Of a stretch of DNA of 64,000 nt, positions 36,408 to 47,117 are shown piece by piece. The translations under genes and the position numbers were made by a program. The number at the start of each line of letters is the position of its first letter. Position 1 is the stretch's first letter. The notes beneath the pieces were generated by a model that worked only from the letters and a program-made list of their open reading frames with translations, was not told the origin of the DNA and ran no database searches. Origin of the DNA: Falciphora oryzae (taxonomy: Eukaryota; Ascomycota; Sordariomycetes; Magnaporthales; Magnaporthaceae); NCBI GenBank assembly GCA_000733355.1, contig JNVV01000039.1:298627-362626 (forward strand). Direction: 5' to 3'.

Positions 36408-38101
36408 CTAGAAGTCGTCTTCGTCATCATCCGGCTCGTCGCGGACAACATCCCTGATCTCCTCATGGACAAGCTCGCCAAGCCGCGCGCTGTCGCGGAG
36501 CACGTCCCGCGCGGCCTCGGGCCCGACGTTTAGGTCCTCGGCGACGAGTTTGGCGGCGAGCTCGGGGACCAGCACCGATTGCACATATGTCGTGTGGCCG
36601 CGCGCCGCCACCAGGCGGTCCTTGACCGCCCTCCTCCTCAGCGGCACCGAGAACCGGCGGATCAGCCACTCCGACATCAGCCGCGCCCCGCGGAAGCCGT
36701 AATAGCCCGGCGTCAGGCTGCCGCCGGCTTCCTTCTCTGACGTGAGCAGCGTCCGGCCCTTGCCCGACTCGACCTTGCGCGAGTACACGTCGCGGTAGTG
36801 GGAGTCCGTCTCTGCCTTCAGAACCTTGTCCAGGTAGTCGTGCTGTCGCTCGAACCGGCTCTCAAGTGAATCCCAGTTGATGGTCGGGTACCCCTTCTCC
36901 TTCCACTGGGCGTTGGCCTCACGCCGCCTGTGCAGTTGACATATCTTCTGCTGCTTCGCTATGCTCATCGTGATCGCCGAGAGCCCGTTGAGGAGGTCGG
37001 CGTCGATGGGGGCGTCGCACATAGGACACAGGTCAGGTCCATCCGACAGCAGTGAGTCGAGCTCCGTGAGTGATGATGACGAACTGGACACCGACAGCGC
37101 TCGACCCCGGCTCCTAGCCTGGGGCTCGCCTTGCGGACCGGCCGGATCCTTATCGTCCCCGGCGTCAAGATCTAGCATCTTGAACTTCGCGGCCCCTCGC
37201 AGCGGCGAGTCCGTCATCAGGCTCGCCTTGAAGGATGGCTTTTTGCTGTTGCCGGAGGGCGGGCTGATTACCGAGTCAAATGCCTTGAATCTCGTGCCCG
37301 TGGGAGTGTCGGGAGCCTGGCTGTCGACCGGCATGATGAACTTCGCCTTTTTAGGTGGTGAATCCGCATCCGCATCTACACCCACAGGTTGAAAGCCCTT
37401 TGGCATTTTAGGTACCCTCACCCTTTTTGTGGGTGGCGGCTCCTCGTCCTCGCCCTTTCTCTTCTCAAGTCGGAATTGTTTTGCTAGCGAGTTTTAGCGT
37501 TAGCTCTCCGAACGTGATTTGCATTTGGGATATAAATGTCGTGGTGACCCGAGACCAAAGGCTTCAACATACTCCTTGCTGCTGTACCATACTTCTGGGA
37601 TGCCGACCTAATGAAGACTGTACTTTCAAGGTGGGATCCGAATCCGGGCTTGCCACCGCTTTTTGTTGGCCTCTTTTTCGGCTCACCCACGGTATCAGTG
37701 TCATCGTCGGATATATCCTCCACTATGGGCTTGGGCTCCTTTTTTATTTCGGAGAGGCGCCGGGATGTCCTCTCTGGGCTCCTCCGTGACCTTTGCCCAT
37801 TCTGTGCTTTGCCGCCCGCAGTGCTGCTCGCCTGTTGCTCTTTGCGAGACCTAGGCTGCAGTGGACCAAAAAGCGAGCCTGTAATGGCTCCCCTGGTAGA
37901 AGCCGAGCGGCCCGCGCCATCGTTCTCTTCGTCAGTGGAAGCTTCAGGGGGTGCATTGATGAAGGAATCGTCCTCAGCGGGCTGCACAGCTGGTGATGAT
38001 GGCTCCTCCTCGAGAGACGCCCTCGCCGCCGACTTTCGTGTTCGCCCACCAACCATACTAAGGAGGGGTTTGACGTTGTCGCGACCGAGCTGCATCGGCA
38101 T
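36408..38101 (-). CDS. rtc4: RTC4-like protein
   Basis: Two exons, 38101-37573 and 37483-36408 (GTATGT donor, CGCTAG acceptor, GCTAAC upstream), give 534 residues. The first 350 or so residues are polar, Ser/Pro/Lys-rich and disordered, with several basic clusters that suggest nuclear entry. A CPMCDAPID segment and then the conserved C-terminal domain follow: INWDSLESRFERQHDYLDKVL, PGYYGFRGARLMSEWLI, YVQSVLVPELAAKLVAEDL. These blocks are the RTC4 domain, named for restriction of telomere capping in yeast; the biochemical role is still unclear. The tail is strongly acidic (DEPDDDEDDF). The junction residue falls in the disordered part, so the exact acceptor is less certain than the domain. Confidence 0.85.
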
Positions 38102-39038
38102 TGGAGTATGGAAAGATGAGGAGAGGCGTGGGTGTAGTATTCAGTAGAAAGACGCCAGTGAAATCCGGTGCGTATCCTCAAAAAAGCACATTCAGTCGCA
38201 TGAATAGTGTGAGTGCTGTGCCAACAACCTCCTCGCCCCAAGACCGAGGGCGCTATGCGGGGATGTGATGCGGCATTTGGGGGGTTTGCAGGGTGCCTGG
38301 AGATCGAGGGCCGCCTTCAAAAGGTGCCTGGGCCAACGAATAGATGCCCTGGGCCTGGCGGTTTCCAGGCGCGCAATAATGGGAAGGCGCGGTTGAGCGA
38401 AGCCTGCGTTCGCCGACGTCCAGCGCTGGCGAGACCGGCGCAAGCGACTGGGAGGCTCTGGAGGTGACGCAATGACCCCACAATGACAAGGGCTGGGATA
38501 GAATAGGAAAGTCGCTTAAGTGTGCGCACGATAGTTCGAGGAGAGGTTAGGGATAGGTTAGAGATGGTTTAGAGATAAATAAAAGATAAATAAGAGGACT
38601 CGAGGTGTAGGCACGAGCTGAGTCGGCTGCAGCCGCGCTCCATTCCAAATACGCTCGGCACCCGTGAATTGGTCTGACTGTGTCTGAAACGGACGCGTCT
38701 GATTGGTGGTAAAGTGAAGGAATTATGGGCCTTAGGCTCAGGGGGTCCATTGGAAGCACAAGGATCTCAGCGGCCGAATGAGTGAGCAAAAAGCATCAAG
38801 AGCGTAATAGCTTCTAGAAATATGAGCTTTATTCAATGGATCCTATGTGTGGCGCTGCAGTATTCTCCTCTTGACCTTAGAAATAGACATTGGGTCTTGT
38901 GCTTCGGGGGATTGTATGATCAAACAAATCTGCCCGGAGATATCTCTGCGCGACAAACCGAACGAGGAGTGGGAATTGTGAAGGAGTGATCAAAAACAAA
39001 AATGGGTATCAAATGAAGTAAACAGAATGCACTATCCC
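38102..39038. other. intergenic, no gene seen
   Basis: RTC4 promoter side and dynamitin 3' flank. Around 38545-38600 there is a purine-rich stretch of repeated GGTTAG/AGATAAATA-type words on the plus strand. No coding evidence. Confidence 0.45.
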
Positions 39039-40450
39039 TCACGACAGCTTCGCAATCCTCTGCTCTAGCTCCTTGACCCATCCCTCCATGGCCTTTGCGT
39101 TGCCCTCCATCGAAGTCTCCCCCTCGCGCATAGCCGCCTCTACCTTCTCCAGTCCCTCGCGCCATTGCTTGATCTCGGCTGCCGTCTCGGCTTGACTCCG
39201 CTCGATGCGGTCCAATGTGTCGCCGGCAGCCGCCGCGTCCGCGTGGATGGCCCGCAGGGATCGGAGCCGGTCCAGCAGCGGGGGCAGCAGCGGCGCGAGG
39301 TTCTCGATGGTAGGGAGCGTTCTGTACAGCGCATTGATCTTGGCTTCATACTCGCTCAGATCGCTCGCGACGGCGCGTGCTCGCGCCGCCGCCTCAGCCT
39401 CGGCCGCAGACGACGCGGTCCCGCCTGTCGCCGTCATGGGGATGATGACCGTCTCGCGCGCGGCCCGGAGAGTGTTGCGGCTCTTCTCCACAGCCTCTGC
39501 CTCCTGGTTGAGTGCCCGCACCCTCCGCGTAAGTGTGTCGAGCGATACCGGTGTGGCCGACGCCAGCGCCCCGACTTGCTTGTCGAGCGTCTCTAGCATC
39601 GGCAGCACCGCCCGCGGCAGGCCTCCCGCGTCTAGCTCCGGCGCCGCCGACGAGCCGATCCCCAGGGACTTCTCCAGAAGGAGGAGCCGCTTATCGAAGT
39701 CGGCGGCCTTGGCCAGTGCATGACTCTGCTGGTACGTGGGCGCGTACGTGACGGTGTAGGTCGCCCCGCCGGTAGCAGGTGGGAGCTCTGCGCTCGAGCC
39801 GTCTGCGGCAAGCTGGGGCTCTGGCACGGGTGCGGACTTGAACACGGGCTCCTGCCTGCTCGAGAGACCCGAAATGCTCTCAAGCGCGCGGCTCAGAGAG
39901 TCGATATCGGCCTCTGGGGAGCTGCCGTCTGCGGGGGGTTTGGGTGATGTGGCTTGCTGCTTGGCGTATTCGGCCTTGGCCTCCTCGACCTCGCGCTTCA
40001 GGCGGGCAATCTTGCGCGCGAGGTTGTCGGTGCCGTCATCGTCGTCGTCGCTCAGGTCTCCCAGCTCTAACGTGCCGTCCTCCAGCGTGCGGTGACGACG
40101 CGTCGAGACCTTGTATGACTTCCTCTTGCCGCTGACCCGGTCGGAGAAGTCGACATCTCGTGCATCGACGTTTGCGGGAGTGAATCTGGAGCGGGCCTCG
40201 GATACCTTCAGCCGAGATCTCAGTACCCCCTCCGACGGCTCGTGGCCGTAGTCATCTTCCTCGTCCGACTGGGATTTGACGGTGCCTGTCTGACAAAAAG
40301 TTTAGTGTTTGGCCAGGACAAAGCAAAATTTGGAAAAGAGGCCGGTCTTACTGGCACCGTCGAGTTGTCGTCCGTTAAATCGGGGGTTTCGTAAATGTCG
40401 GGGGCTGTGTCGAGGTCGGGCAGAGCCGAGTATTTGCGGTTCAGAGCCAT
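39039..40450 (-). CDS. dynactin subunit 2 (dynamitin)
   Basis: Two exons, 40450-40352 and 40289-39039, give 449 residues; the junction reads DDNSTVP to TGTVKSQSD. The N-terminus MALNRKYSALPDLDTAPDIYETPDL is the conserved dynamitin start, used to attach the shoulder to the Arp1 filament. An acidic linker, a Lys/Arg-rich helix near LARKIARLKREVEEAKAEYA and several coiled-coil helices follow (LDTLTRRVRALNQEAEAVEKS; the terminal GWVKELEQRIAKLS). Dynamitin forms the dynactin shoulder with p24 and p150 and is needed for dynein-driven movement of nuclei and vesicles in hyphae. Of two nearby AG acceptors only GTCAG keeps the frame. It is transcribed divergently from rps28, sharing a 640-bp promoter region. 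Confidence 0.92.
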
Positions 40451-41090
40451 GATGTAAGGTGGGAAACGATGCCCGCCTCGCGCCCTAAAACAGGTGGCCG
40501 ACGTAAAGATGAAGAAGCCACTGGTGACGGGGAGTCGATTGACCAGCCGACAACTACCAAATCAACAAGAACGCAGGGAAGGCAGTCGGGTTGGAGATGT
40601 CTTGGCGTATGTTTGTTGTTGGAACCGCCCTCTTCCAGGTTATCGAGTGCCCGCCGTTTGCTGGCCGGGCTCCCAATCAACCTCCTCCATTGGATTGGAG
40701 CTCCCAACCCCTGTCTGCTGGAAGTGGTTACACCAGCAGCTGGCCCCGCTGCCTGGTCCCGCCCGTGCATGTGGCTTGTGCTGGGTGGGTGGGTCTGCGG
40801 CTAGAGCCTAAGCAGCCAATCAGCGGCGCCGTCGGATTCTCCCCTCCCTCGCTCCCACACAAATCGAAGTTCGAAAAAGAAAAAGAGTGGGAGAAAAAAA
40901 AGGCCGTCATTTAGTATAGCGTCTCTTGTCTGTCTTCCACCTCTTTTGCCCGGCGTCACGTCTCGAGAAACCATCAACACACACCTCGCGCACTCGAAAG
41001 TTGATGTAGGGCCCTCCCGTTTTCCTCCAAGCTTCCTGCCAGCTGTCCCCGACCGAAAACTGACATCGAGGTCCGCCGCAGTTCGCCAAT
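40451..41090. promoter_or_regulatory. shared divergent promoter, dynamitin / rps28
   Basis: The only sequence between the two divergent start codons, so both promoters must lie here. It has pyrimidine-rich runs near the rps28 start (CCCTCCCGTTTTCC), as is common for ribosomal protein genes. No specific factor site assigned. Confidence 0.6.
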
Positions 41091-41536
41091 ATGGATTCCA
41101 CCAAGCAGCCAGTCAAGCTCGTCAAGGTCACCCGGGTTCTCGGCCGCACCGGTACGATCTACGACTCCCCAAGGACACGGAGTGATTGGCGGGCACGGAT
41201 GAAGGAGAATTGATTGCTGATATGCATTTCTAGGTTCTCGTGGTGGCGTGACCCAGGTCCGCGTCGAGTTCATGGACGACCAGACCCGTAGCATTATCCG
41301 CAACGTCAAGGGCCCAGGTAAATAACAGCACTCTCCCGTCGATATCCCCGGAGCGCAACACAACAGCCGAACCCAGCTCTCGCCGTCTACGCACGACCCG
41401 CCCTTCGAAGATCGAAACGAAAGCACCGCCCGTCGAAGCCCCAGGCACCTGGCTAACCACACTTCCCTGCACAGTCCGTGTCGACGACATCCTGGTGCTC
41501 CTCGAGTCTGAGCGTGAGGCCCGCAGGCTGAGATAA
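41091..41536 (+). CDS. rps28: 40S ribosomal protein S28 (eS28)
   Basis: Three short exons, 41091-41151, 41234-41317 and 41475-41536, give a 68-residue protein, the usual length. Introns follow phase 1 at both sites, with GTACGA and GTAAAT donors and CTAG and ACAG acceptors. The sequence runs [20 protein letters not shown], then [19 protein letters not shown] and [20 protein letters not shown], and ends REARRLR, matching eS28 throughout. It is an OB-fold protein at the mRNA exit side of the small subunit. It is too heavily split to show as one long reading frame, and was found by joining exons. The assignment is essentially certain. Confidence 0.97.
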
Positions 41537-42389
41537 GAAGAGAGACGGTGGTGATTGGGAGGCGGTGACGGCGGAAAGAAACATGGCACGCACGCGCGCG
41601 AAACTTCCCTAGGCAGCAGGGAACTGGACTCATGGAAAACGGCGAAGGCATTTGCTGCTTTCTAATCTTTCGTGTTAGAGGGGCGTCAAGGCTTGGGCAT
41701 TCTGGTTTCCAGATCTAGGGTTGACAACTGAATTTATCAACCCTTTTTTCCGGCGTCTTCATCTACGTCGGTCTCGGCGAAGCCCTGATACTGCTGCCGA
41801 TATACCACAGAACCCGCAGAGTCAGGCTTTTTTGGCCTACGGAGGCTTACGATAGCCCGCGAAGGAATCGCATAGTTAGGACGTCATGCTGCTAATTTCC
41901 CTTCCAGCCAGATTCTCACACCGTTCCTCGACATATGCTGGGGCCGAGCCATCAGTCTGGGACCAAGCTCCAACGCAGGCGCGGGAGTCTCTGTGCGGTC
42001 GTGGGTCGAGTCACGTGGTCCCCCGTTCGCTGTGGACATCACCGAGCTCGAAATTTAAAGCTGCAATTTTTTTCCCGCCCAAGGTTTCCTCACAACCTCA
42101 CCCTCAAAACTTTTCTCTCCTCGCACCTGAGGAAGAGACGGCGCGACAACAGCTGCAAAAGTATGTGCGATCTCTATCTTCTTGGTCTATGCTTCACACA
42201 GGTTGAATGATGAAGAAAAAAACAGCATGTATTACCTGAACTGCATTGATGTAACAATTTTTTCACCGAGATCTCTGACAACCTACCTCAACTTTTTCTT
42301 TTGATATGGACATCGCGGCGCCGTTGATCAACTGCTAACCCGATACTCCAACAGACTTGGTTCGGACCTGCGCACTGCCAGCCGCGATC
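41537..42389. other. rps28 3' flank and promoter/leader of molybdopterin synthase gene
   Basis: Contains the rps28 3' UTR, then a GC-rich promoter, then a probable 5'-leader intron at 42161-42354 listed separately. No extra gene seen. Confidence 0.5.
42161..42354 (+). other. probable 5'-leader intron of molybdopterin synthase gene
   Basis: GTATGTGCGA donor at 42161, GCTAACC branch point and CCAACAG acceptor at 42354, 35 bases before the ATG at 42390. The signals are strong and no coding exon fits upstream, so an untranslated first exon is inferred. Confidence 0.6.
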
Positions 42390-42686
42390 ATGACGACGGT
42401 CCCGCGTGCGCCGCCTGGTCACTTCAATGTGCTGTACTTTGCCAGCGCCAGCTCGTACACCTCCAAGGAGTTTGAGTCGCTGCCGGCGCCGCTACCGCTG
42501 GGCAAGCTTTTCTCCACGCTGGAGGAGCGCTACGGCGGGATCAAGGCCAAGGTGCTGGACTCGTGTCTCGTCACCGTCAACCTCGACTACGTAGACATGC
42601 CCGCCGACGGCACCTCCGAGGCCGAACAGCCCATCATCTCGGAGGGGGACGAGGTCGCAATCATACCTCCTGTCAGCTCTGGATGA
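42390..42686 (+). CDS. cnxG: molybdopterin synthase sulfur-carrier subunit
   Basis: A single exon of 98 residues. FNVLYFASASSYTSKEFESLP at the start, the LFSTLEERY and VNLDYVDM blocks and ISEGDEVAIIPPVS at the end fit MoaD/MOCS2A, a ubiquitin-fold protein. Its C-terminal glycine is thiocarboxylated and gives sulfur to precursor Z to form molybdopterin, needed for nitrate reductase and other Mo enzymes. The usual ending is Gly-Gly; here it reads Ser-Ser-Gly before TGA (42684-42686), so the last glycine is kept but the one before it is serine. The start is the first ATG after the leader intron. It converges with the PSI-protein gene: stops are 75 bp apart. Confidence 0.9.
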   Translation: MTTVPRAPPGHFNVLYFASASSYTSKEFESLPAPLPLGKLFSTLEERYGGIKAKVLDSCLVTVNLDYVDMPADGTSEAEQPIISEGDEVAIIPPVSSG

Positions 42687-42761
42687 GAGGGGAGACCGGC
42701 TCCCCTCGCTTGATTCTGCCATTTCTATGTTGGTTTTATATCGGGTATACACAGCGCGATA

Positions 42762-43342
42762 TCATATGCCGAGTAGAGGGTCCTGCTCCCCGTGCACCTG
42801 CTCGGCCCTGAACACAACGCGCCGACCCAGCCTGGCCGCCCGTAATTCCCGGCGGAGTGCCCTCTCGCGCGCCCACTCGCGACGCCACCTGTGCAGCTCG
42901 TGCATCTTGCGGATCAGCCAGACGGTGAAGAAGATGAGCCCGACGATTGTCAGCGTCGACGCGATGCTGACGACCCCGGTCAGGGTTGTGATGGTCGACA
43001 CCTGGCAGCCCAGCGGCTGCGTCCGGATCTCCCACCGCTCAGCCCAGTGCGGGCAGATGTTCTCGTCGTAGGCCGGCGCGAGGAGCGGGATGGAGTAGGC
43101 GTTTGGGGTGCATGTCCATGACTAAGCCACTGCGTTAGCTGACTGGATGCGATGTCGCACCATCGGCGGACACTTTGGGCTTGTGTCGGCGAGATGGACA
43201 GAAAGCAGACACTTACGAACGGACACCAGCTGCACCCATCCTCCACCAGACAGGCCTTGCAGTCCTGGTGACGCCAGCACTTGAGGAACTGCTTATCGTC
43301 CTCCCAGTCTGAAGTGTTGAACGACTCTCGCAGTGGTTGCAT
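42762..43342 (-). CDS. single-pass membrane protein with PSI-like Cys-rich domain
   Basis: Two exons, 43342-43217 and 43121-42762 (GTAAGT donor, CTTAG acceptor), give 161 residues. The first half has many cysteines in the pattern CWRHQDCKACLVEDGCSWCPF followed by SWTCTPN and NICPHW, resembling a plexin-semaphorin-integrin (PSI) knot. A transmembrane helix follows (TGVVSIASTLTIVGLIFFTVWLI), then a strongly basic cytosolic tail (HRWRREWARERALRRELRAARLGRR). No classical signal peptide is seen, so topology rests on the positive-inside rule: Cys-rich part in the lumen or outside, Arg-rich tail in the cytosol. A conserved fungal protein of unknown role. Confidence 0.82.
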
Positions 43343-44072
43343 CTTGTGGACAGAATGAATAATATCGGATCAAGACTCAGTTAGTGGTTTTGTGAATGTG
43401 AACGCGAACGAAAAACGAATGAGGCGAAGAGAGCGTCTGGTGACCTCGAGAAACGACAGAGCGCGCATGCGGCTTGAAAACCTCGCCTGGTTGCTTGCAC
43501 AGCCCGCCCAGCACGGTGCGGGGTACGTCGTCAGACAGCTAAAATGGGTGATATCGTGTGTCATGTTGAAATGCACACGTAAACCGCCTGACTGGGTCTT
43601 CCCGGGTTCGCGGTGTGTACTTTCGGTGATTCCGGTCCTCGGCCGAACCTTGCGCTCATCTGCTATGCTCGGAGCTCTCCCATTGGGTGCTGTTAGGGGT
43701 GTTGTTGATATTTTGAGCGGCAAGACTTCAGGCCCAGCGGACGCTGGATGAGCCCCAGGACGCAGAAAGTAGCAATCACAGTTTCGGAAAACGCAAACTG
43801 GCCGAGAATCGAGGATAGGACGAGGGAATGCCGACAAGTATTTATGCTCCTCGGGGTTTCAATGCCCCGTTCGTCAAGAATCGTTATCTAGTGCTACTTT
43901 TGGTTTGTAAAACGAACCCTTTATGTCGCAAACCGCTCTTTTTTTTTTGTCATAACCCCGCTGCCTGTGGCCTCCAAAATGCTTCTAAACTCTAGCCTCG
44001 TCTAGAAATGCGTTGTCGTTGTCGTCGAATAGGCACCTCCTACCCAGACGTCCGTCCTCCTGGCCCAAACAT
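43343..44072. other. intergenic, no gene seen
   Basis: PSI-protein promoter side and COG4 3' flank. A short T-run lies near 43941. No coding evidence. Confidence 0.45.
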
Positions 44073-46762
44073 TCACGAGCTGACAATATTCCTCGCCCGC
44101 CTTCTGTCCTCCTCGCCCAGCACCCACTTCATGCCGACATCTTCAGCGCTATCCTCCTCCTCCTCAGCCACGAGCTCGTCCCACTCGTCGTCCTCCATGT
44201 TGGCCACCATGAGGATCTGGCTGACGCGGGCGAACTTCTCGCGCAGCGTGTAGTTGCCGCGGGCCACGGCGCTGATGATAGCCGAGAAGTCGCGCTCCAT
44301 GCGGACGGCGCCGAAGCCGTTGACGCGGCCCGCGGCGGCCCAGACGCGCCTCTCAAGCACGCCGGCCAGGTGGCCCGCCGCGGCCTCGAGCAGGGTGGCG
44401 TAGGTGCGCGGCGTCATGAGGCGGCTCAGCGGCTGCATGAGGGCGTCCCAGCGGTGCTCGAAGACGCGGCCGGCCTGCTCGAGGCGCTCGAGCACGTCCG
44501 ACTCGTCCTCGTCGTTCTGCGCCGCTAGCTCGGCCACGTCGGCCTCGGTGAGCGCGTAGTCGGCGTTGCGGAACGTCTCGGTCAGCATCGGCCGCAGGCG
44601 GGGCTTCACCACGTGCACGTTGAGCGCCTCAACCCCTTCGCGCAGCAGGTCGCTGGCCTTGGCAAGGAAGTTGGCCTCGAGCACGCGCAGCTCCCGCGTC
44701 ACGGCCGCGGCGTCGCGGCCCAGCGGGAACAGGTCCCTGGGCGTGCCGGGCGGCGGCCGGGCGGGCCCGCCGTTGGGTGGCAGCGGCTGTTTCGCCAGCT
44801 CCTCGTCCGACGGGCCGACGCGGCTGGTTATGATGCGGGAGAGGTACTCCTTGGCCATGTCAAGGCTGTTGGTCAGCACCACGAAGCCGATGATCTTGTC
44901 CTCGGGCGGGAAGCCGCCCTTGACCGCCGGCGTTGGGAAGGTGTCGTCCCGCATGCGGCGCTGGATCATGCCGATGAAGTCGGATCCGAGGACCCGCCCG
45001 ACCGTTGGGATGACGGAGCTGACCACCTCGATCTGGGAGGTGGACATGGATCGCTGGAGGACCGTGTTGACGATGTACATGACGTCGTCGACGGCGGAGA
45101 TTATGTATGGCGGGTTGCCGTCCATGGGCTTGCTCATGCTAAGTGTAAGTCCGCTGGGCGACTCGTCGAGCTGGAAGGCCTTTTCGACTGACCGGCGGAA
45201 GTAGAAGGTCGACATGACGTTGTAGGGGACGGTGAGTTTTGCGTTGGCCTTGCGATGCAGGTTTGAGGTCTTGATGACTGGTGGGATAACCAGAGGGGCG
45301 TCCTCGGGGATTTCAGGTTCCTAGATAGAAAAGACCATGTATTAGGGTCACGCTCTAGGGGTATACTCAAGAGACCGGGTATTTGCCCAATGCTTACCTT
45401 GCACTTTGCGGCGAGGAACCGAGTATATAAGGACCACTTGCCCAGCATGTCGGCGATTTCTGCTAGCAGACCATCTACCTCCTTCATGTTTACGCCCTCG
45501 TCCTCGCTGACCCGCGGGTTGTTCATGCCCGCGCCGCCGGCGGGCGAGTTGACGCGGGGGGTGCCGCCAAAGCCGCTCTTCTGCTGCGGCAGGAAGCTCT
45601 GGACGAGGAAGGAAAAGGGGTAGCTCTTGACGTCGGTCAGCTTCCTGTCGACGGCGCGCTCGTCGCTCCACGAGTCGAGCACGATCCCGCCCTGGACGTC
45701 GACCTCGACCTGCAGGCGCTCGATGACGCGGACCATCTTGCCGGAGCCGTAATGGCGCTCGACCAGGGCGCCGTGGCCGTCGACGATGCGGGCGATGTGC
45801 TCAAACAGCTGCGTGAGGGCCTGGGCGTAGAAGAAGCCGTCGGTGCCGCCCGCGGCGCCGGCGCCGTCGCGGAGGGTCTGGCGGGCGGTGCCGGCGACGC
45901 CCTGGCAGACGTAGCGGCCGTAGACGTCGAGGCCGACGTCGCCGCGGCCGATGAGGGGGAACAGCTTGAAGAAGCGCGTGACCTTTGTGCCGTCGGCGTC
46001 GGCCGCGGCGCGGTCGAACTCGCGCAGGAACAGGCTGCACAGGCTCTCGCGCGCCGCCTCGAGCGTCATCGCGGGGCTGTCGGGCGTCTCAACGGTGGGG
46101 ACGACGGCGCGCGCGAAGCCGCAGTGCAGGATCTCGGGCGGAACGGCGGCGGCCCGCGACAGGTAGCCGGCCGCGGCCTCCCAGTCCTGCGGCGCGCCCA
46201 TGCTGCCCACCACGCCGGCCACGCAGGCCTTGAGCTCGGCGACCTGCTCCACGACCTTGAGTGTCGCCTGGACCCGGGCCTTCTCGAGGTCGAGCTCGCG
46301 GACTCGCCCCGACAGCCGCGCGGCCGTGTCGGCGGCCCCGGCCAGCATTGTGTTGGATATGGTGCGCGACGCGATGACCTGGGCGCCCAGCGTCGCTCGG
46401 AGGTTGTCGAGGCGCAGCAGGTCGCGGCCGAGGTCGGCGTGGGACGTGACGAGGCCGTCGAGCCGGGTCGTCAGGGCCTGCTCGCGGGCGTGCAGCGACT
46501 CGAGCGCCCTGCGCACATGGGTGGTGGTCGAGGCATCATCGAGAGGGGCAGTGAGCTCGGCCGCTGCCCCAGGTCCCGCCCCGGCACTTTTCCTTGTGGC
46601 GGCGCCTGCTGTATTCTTCATGGCCGTGGCGTGATCGAATGGTCGGCCGGCGAGTGCAGCAGTGGGGGCGGTTCGGTGTGGCAGGTCGGAGAGAGCCGCA
46701 GCGGGTCGCTGTTTCGAGGCGTCGGTTGCTGGAGGCTGGCGGCCATTGGTGAAGGCGGACAT
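44073..46762 (-). CDS. cog4: conserved oligomeric Golgi complex subunit 4
   Basis: Two exons, 46762-45398 and 45320-44073, with a phase-0 intron (GTAAGC donor, TCTAG acceptor) give 870 residues. After a disordered N-terminus, helical segments match COG4: VRRALESLHAREQALTTRLD, LDNLRATLGAQVIASRTISN, VTRFFKLFPLIGRGDVGLDVYG. The second exon reads VPYNVMSTFYFRRSVEKAFQLDE and PPYIISAVDDVMYIVNTVLQRS, typical of the C-terminal half. The end carries the E/D-rich domain IIGFVVLTNSLDMAKEYLSRI to REKFARVSQILMVANMEDDEWDEL. COG tethers retrograde vesicles at the Golgi, keeping glycosylation enzymes in place. A later ATG at 46621 (MKNTAGAATRK) is another possible start. Confidence 0.94.
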
Positions 46763-47117
46763 TCGCGCCGTCTTGTCAATTGTCGGCGCATAACGAATCC
46801 TTTTAGGACTCACTCGCCAGCCGTCTGAAGCTGCGTCTTGTCGAACTCGCCCCCTCTCCTTGCGCTGCTTAAGGCTTTGTGTTCCACGTCGTGTCCTTGG
46901 CGGGGATCCAGCCACGCAATTGATTTGGCCGATTTTATGATCCCACCAGACGTCTGTTCAGCCTTGACTTGCTGCGGCTGGCGCTGGCTGGGGCGCCTAG
47001 GTCGGAGCCAGAGCACATCACACACTAAACCGAGGCCCTGAAGATGTTAAATGCAACTCGCTATAAATGTGAATACTGCAATTCCTCGGATTATCTGCTC
47101 GAATACAATTGAGTACA
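46763..47117. other. intergenic, COG4 promoter and NLR 3' flank
   Basis: A 355-bp gap between two minus-strand genes; no gene seen. Confidence 0.5.

Noticed and set aside
38540..38600. GGTTAGGG-like words suggesting an interstitial telomere repeat beside RTC4.
   Set aside because: Only one TTAGGG-like unit; the rest are unrelated GGTTAG/AGATAAATA words.
45752..46828. A 358-codon plus-strand ORF opposite COG4.
   Set aside because: A GC-rich shadow of the real minus-strand exon; Arg/Ala/Gly-biased with no family motif.
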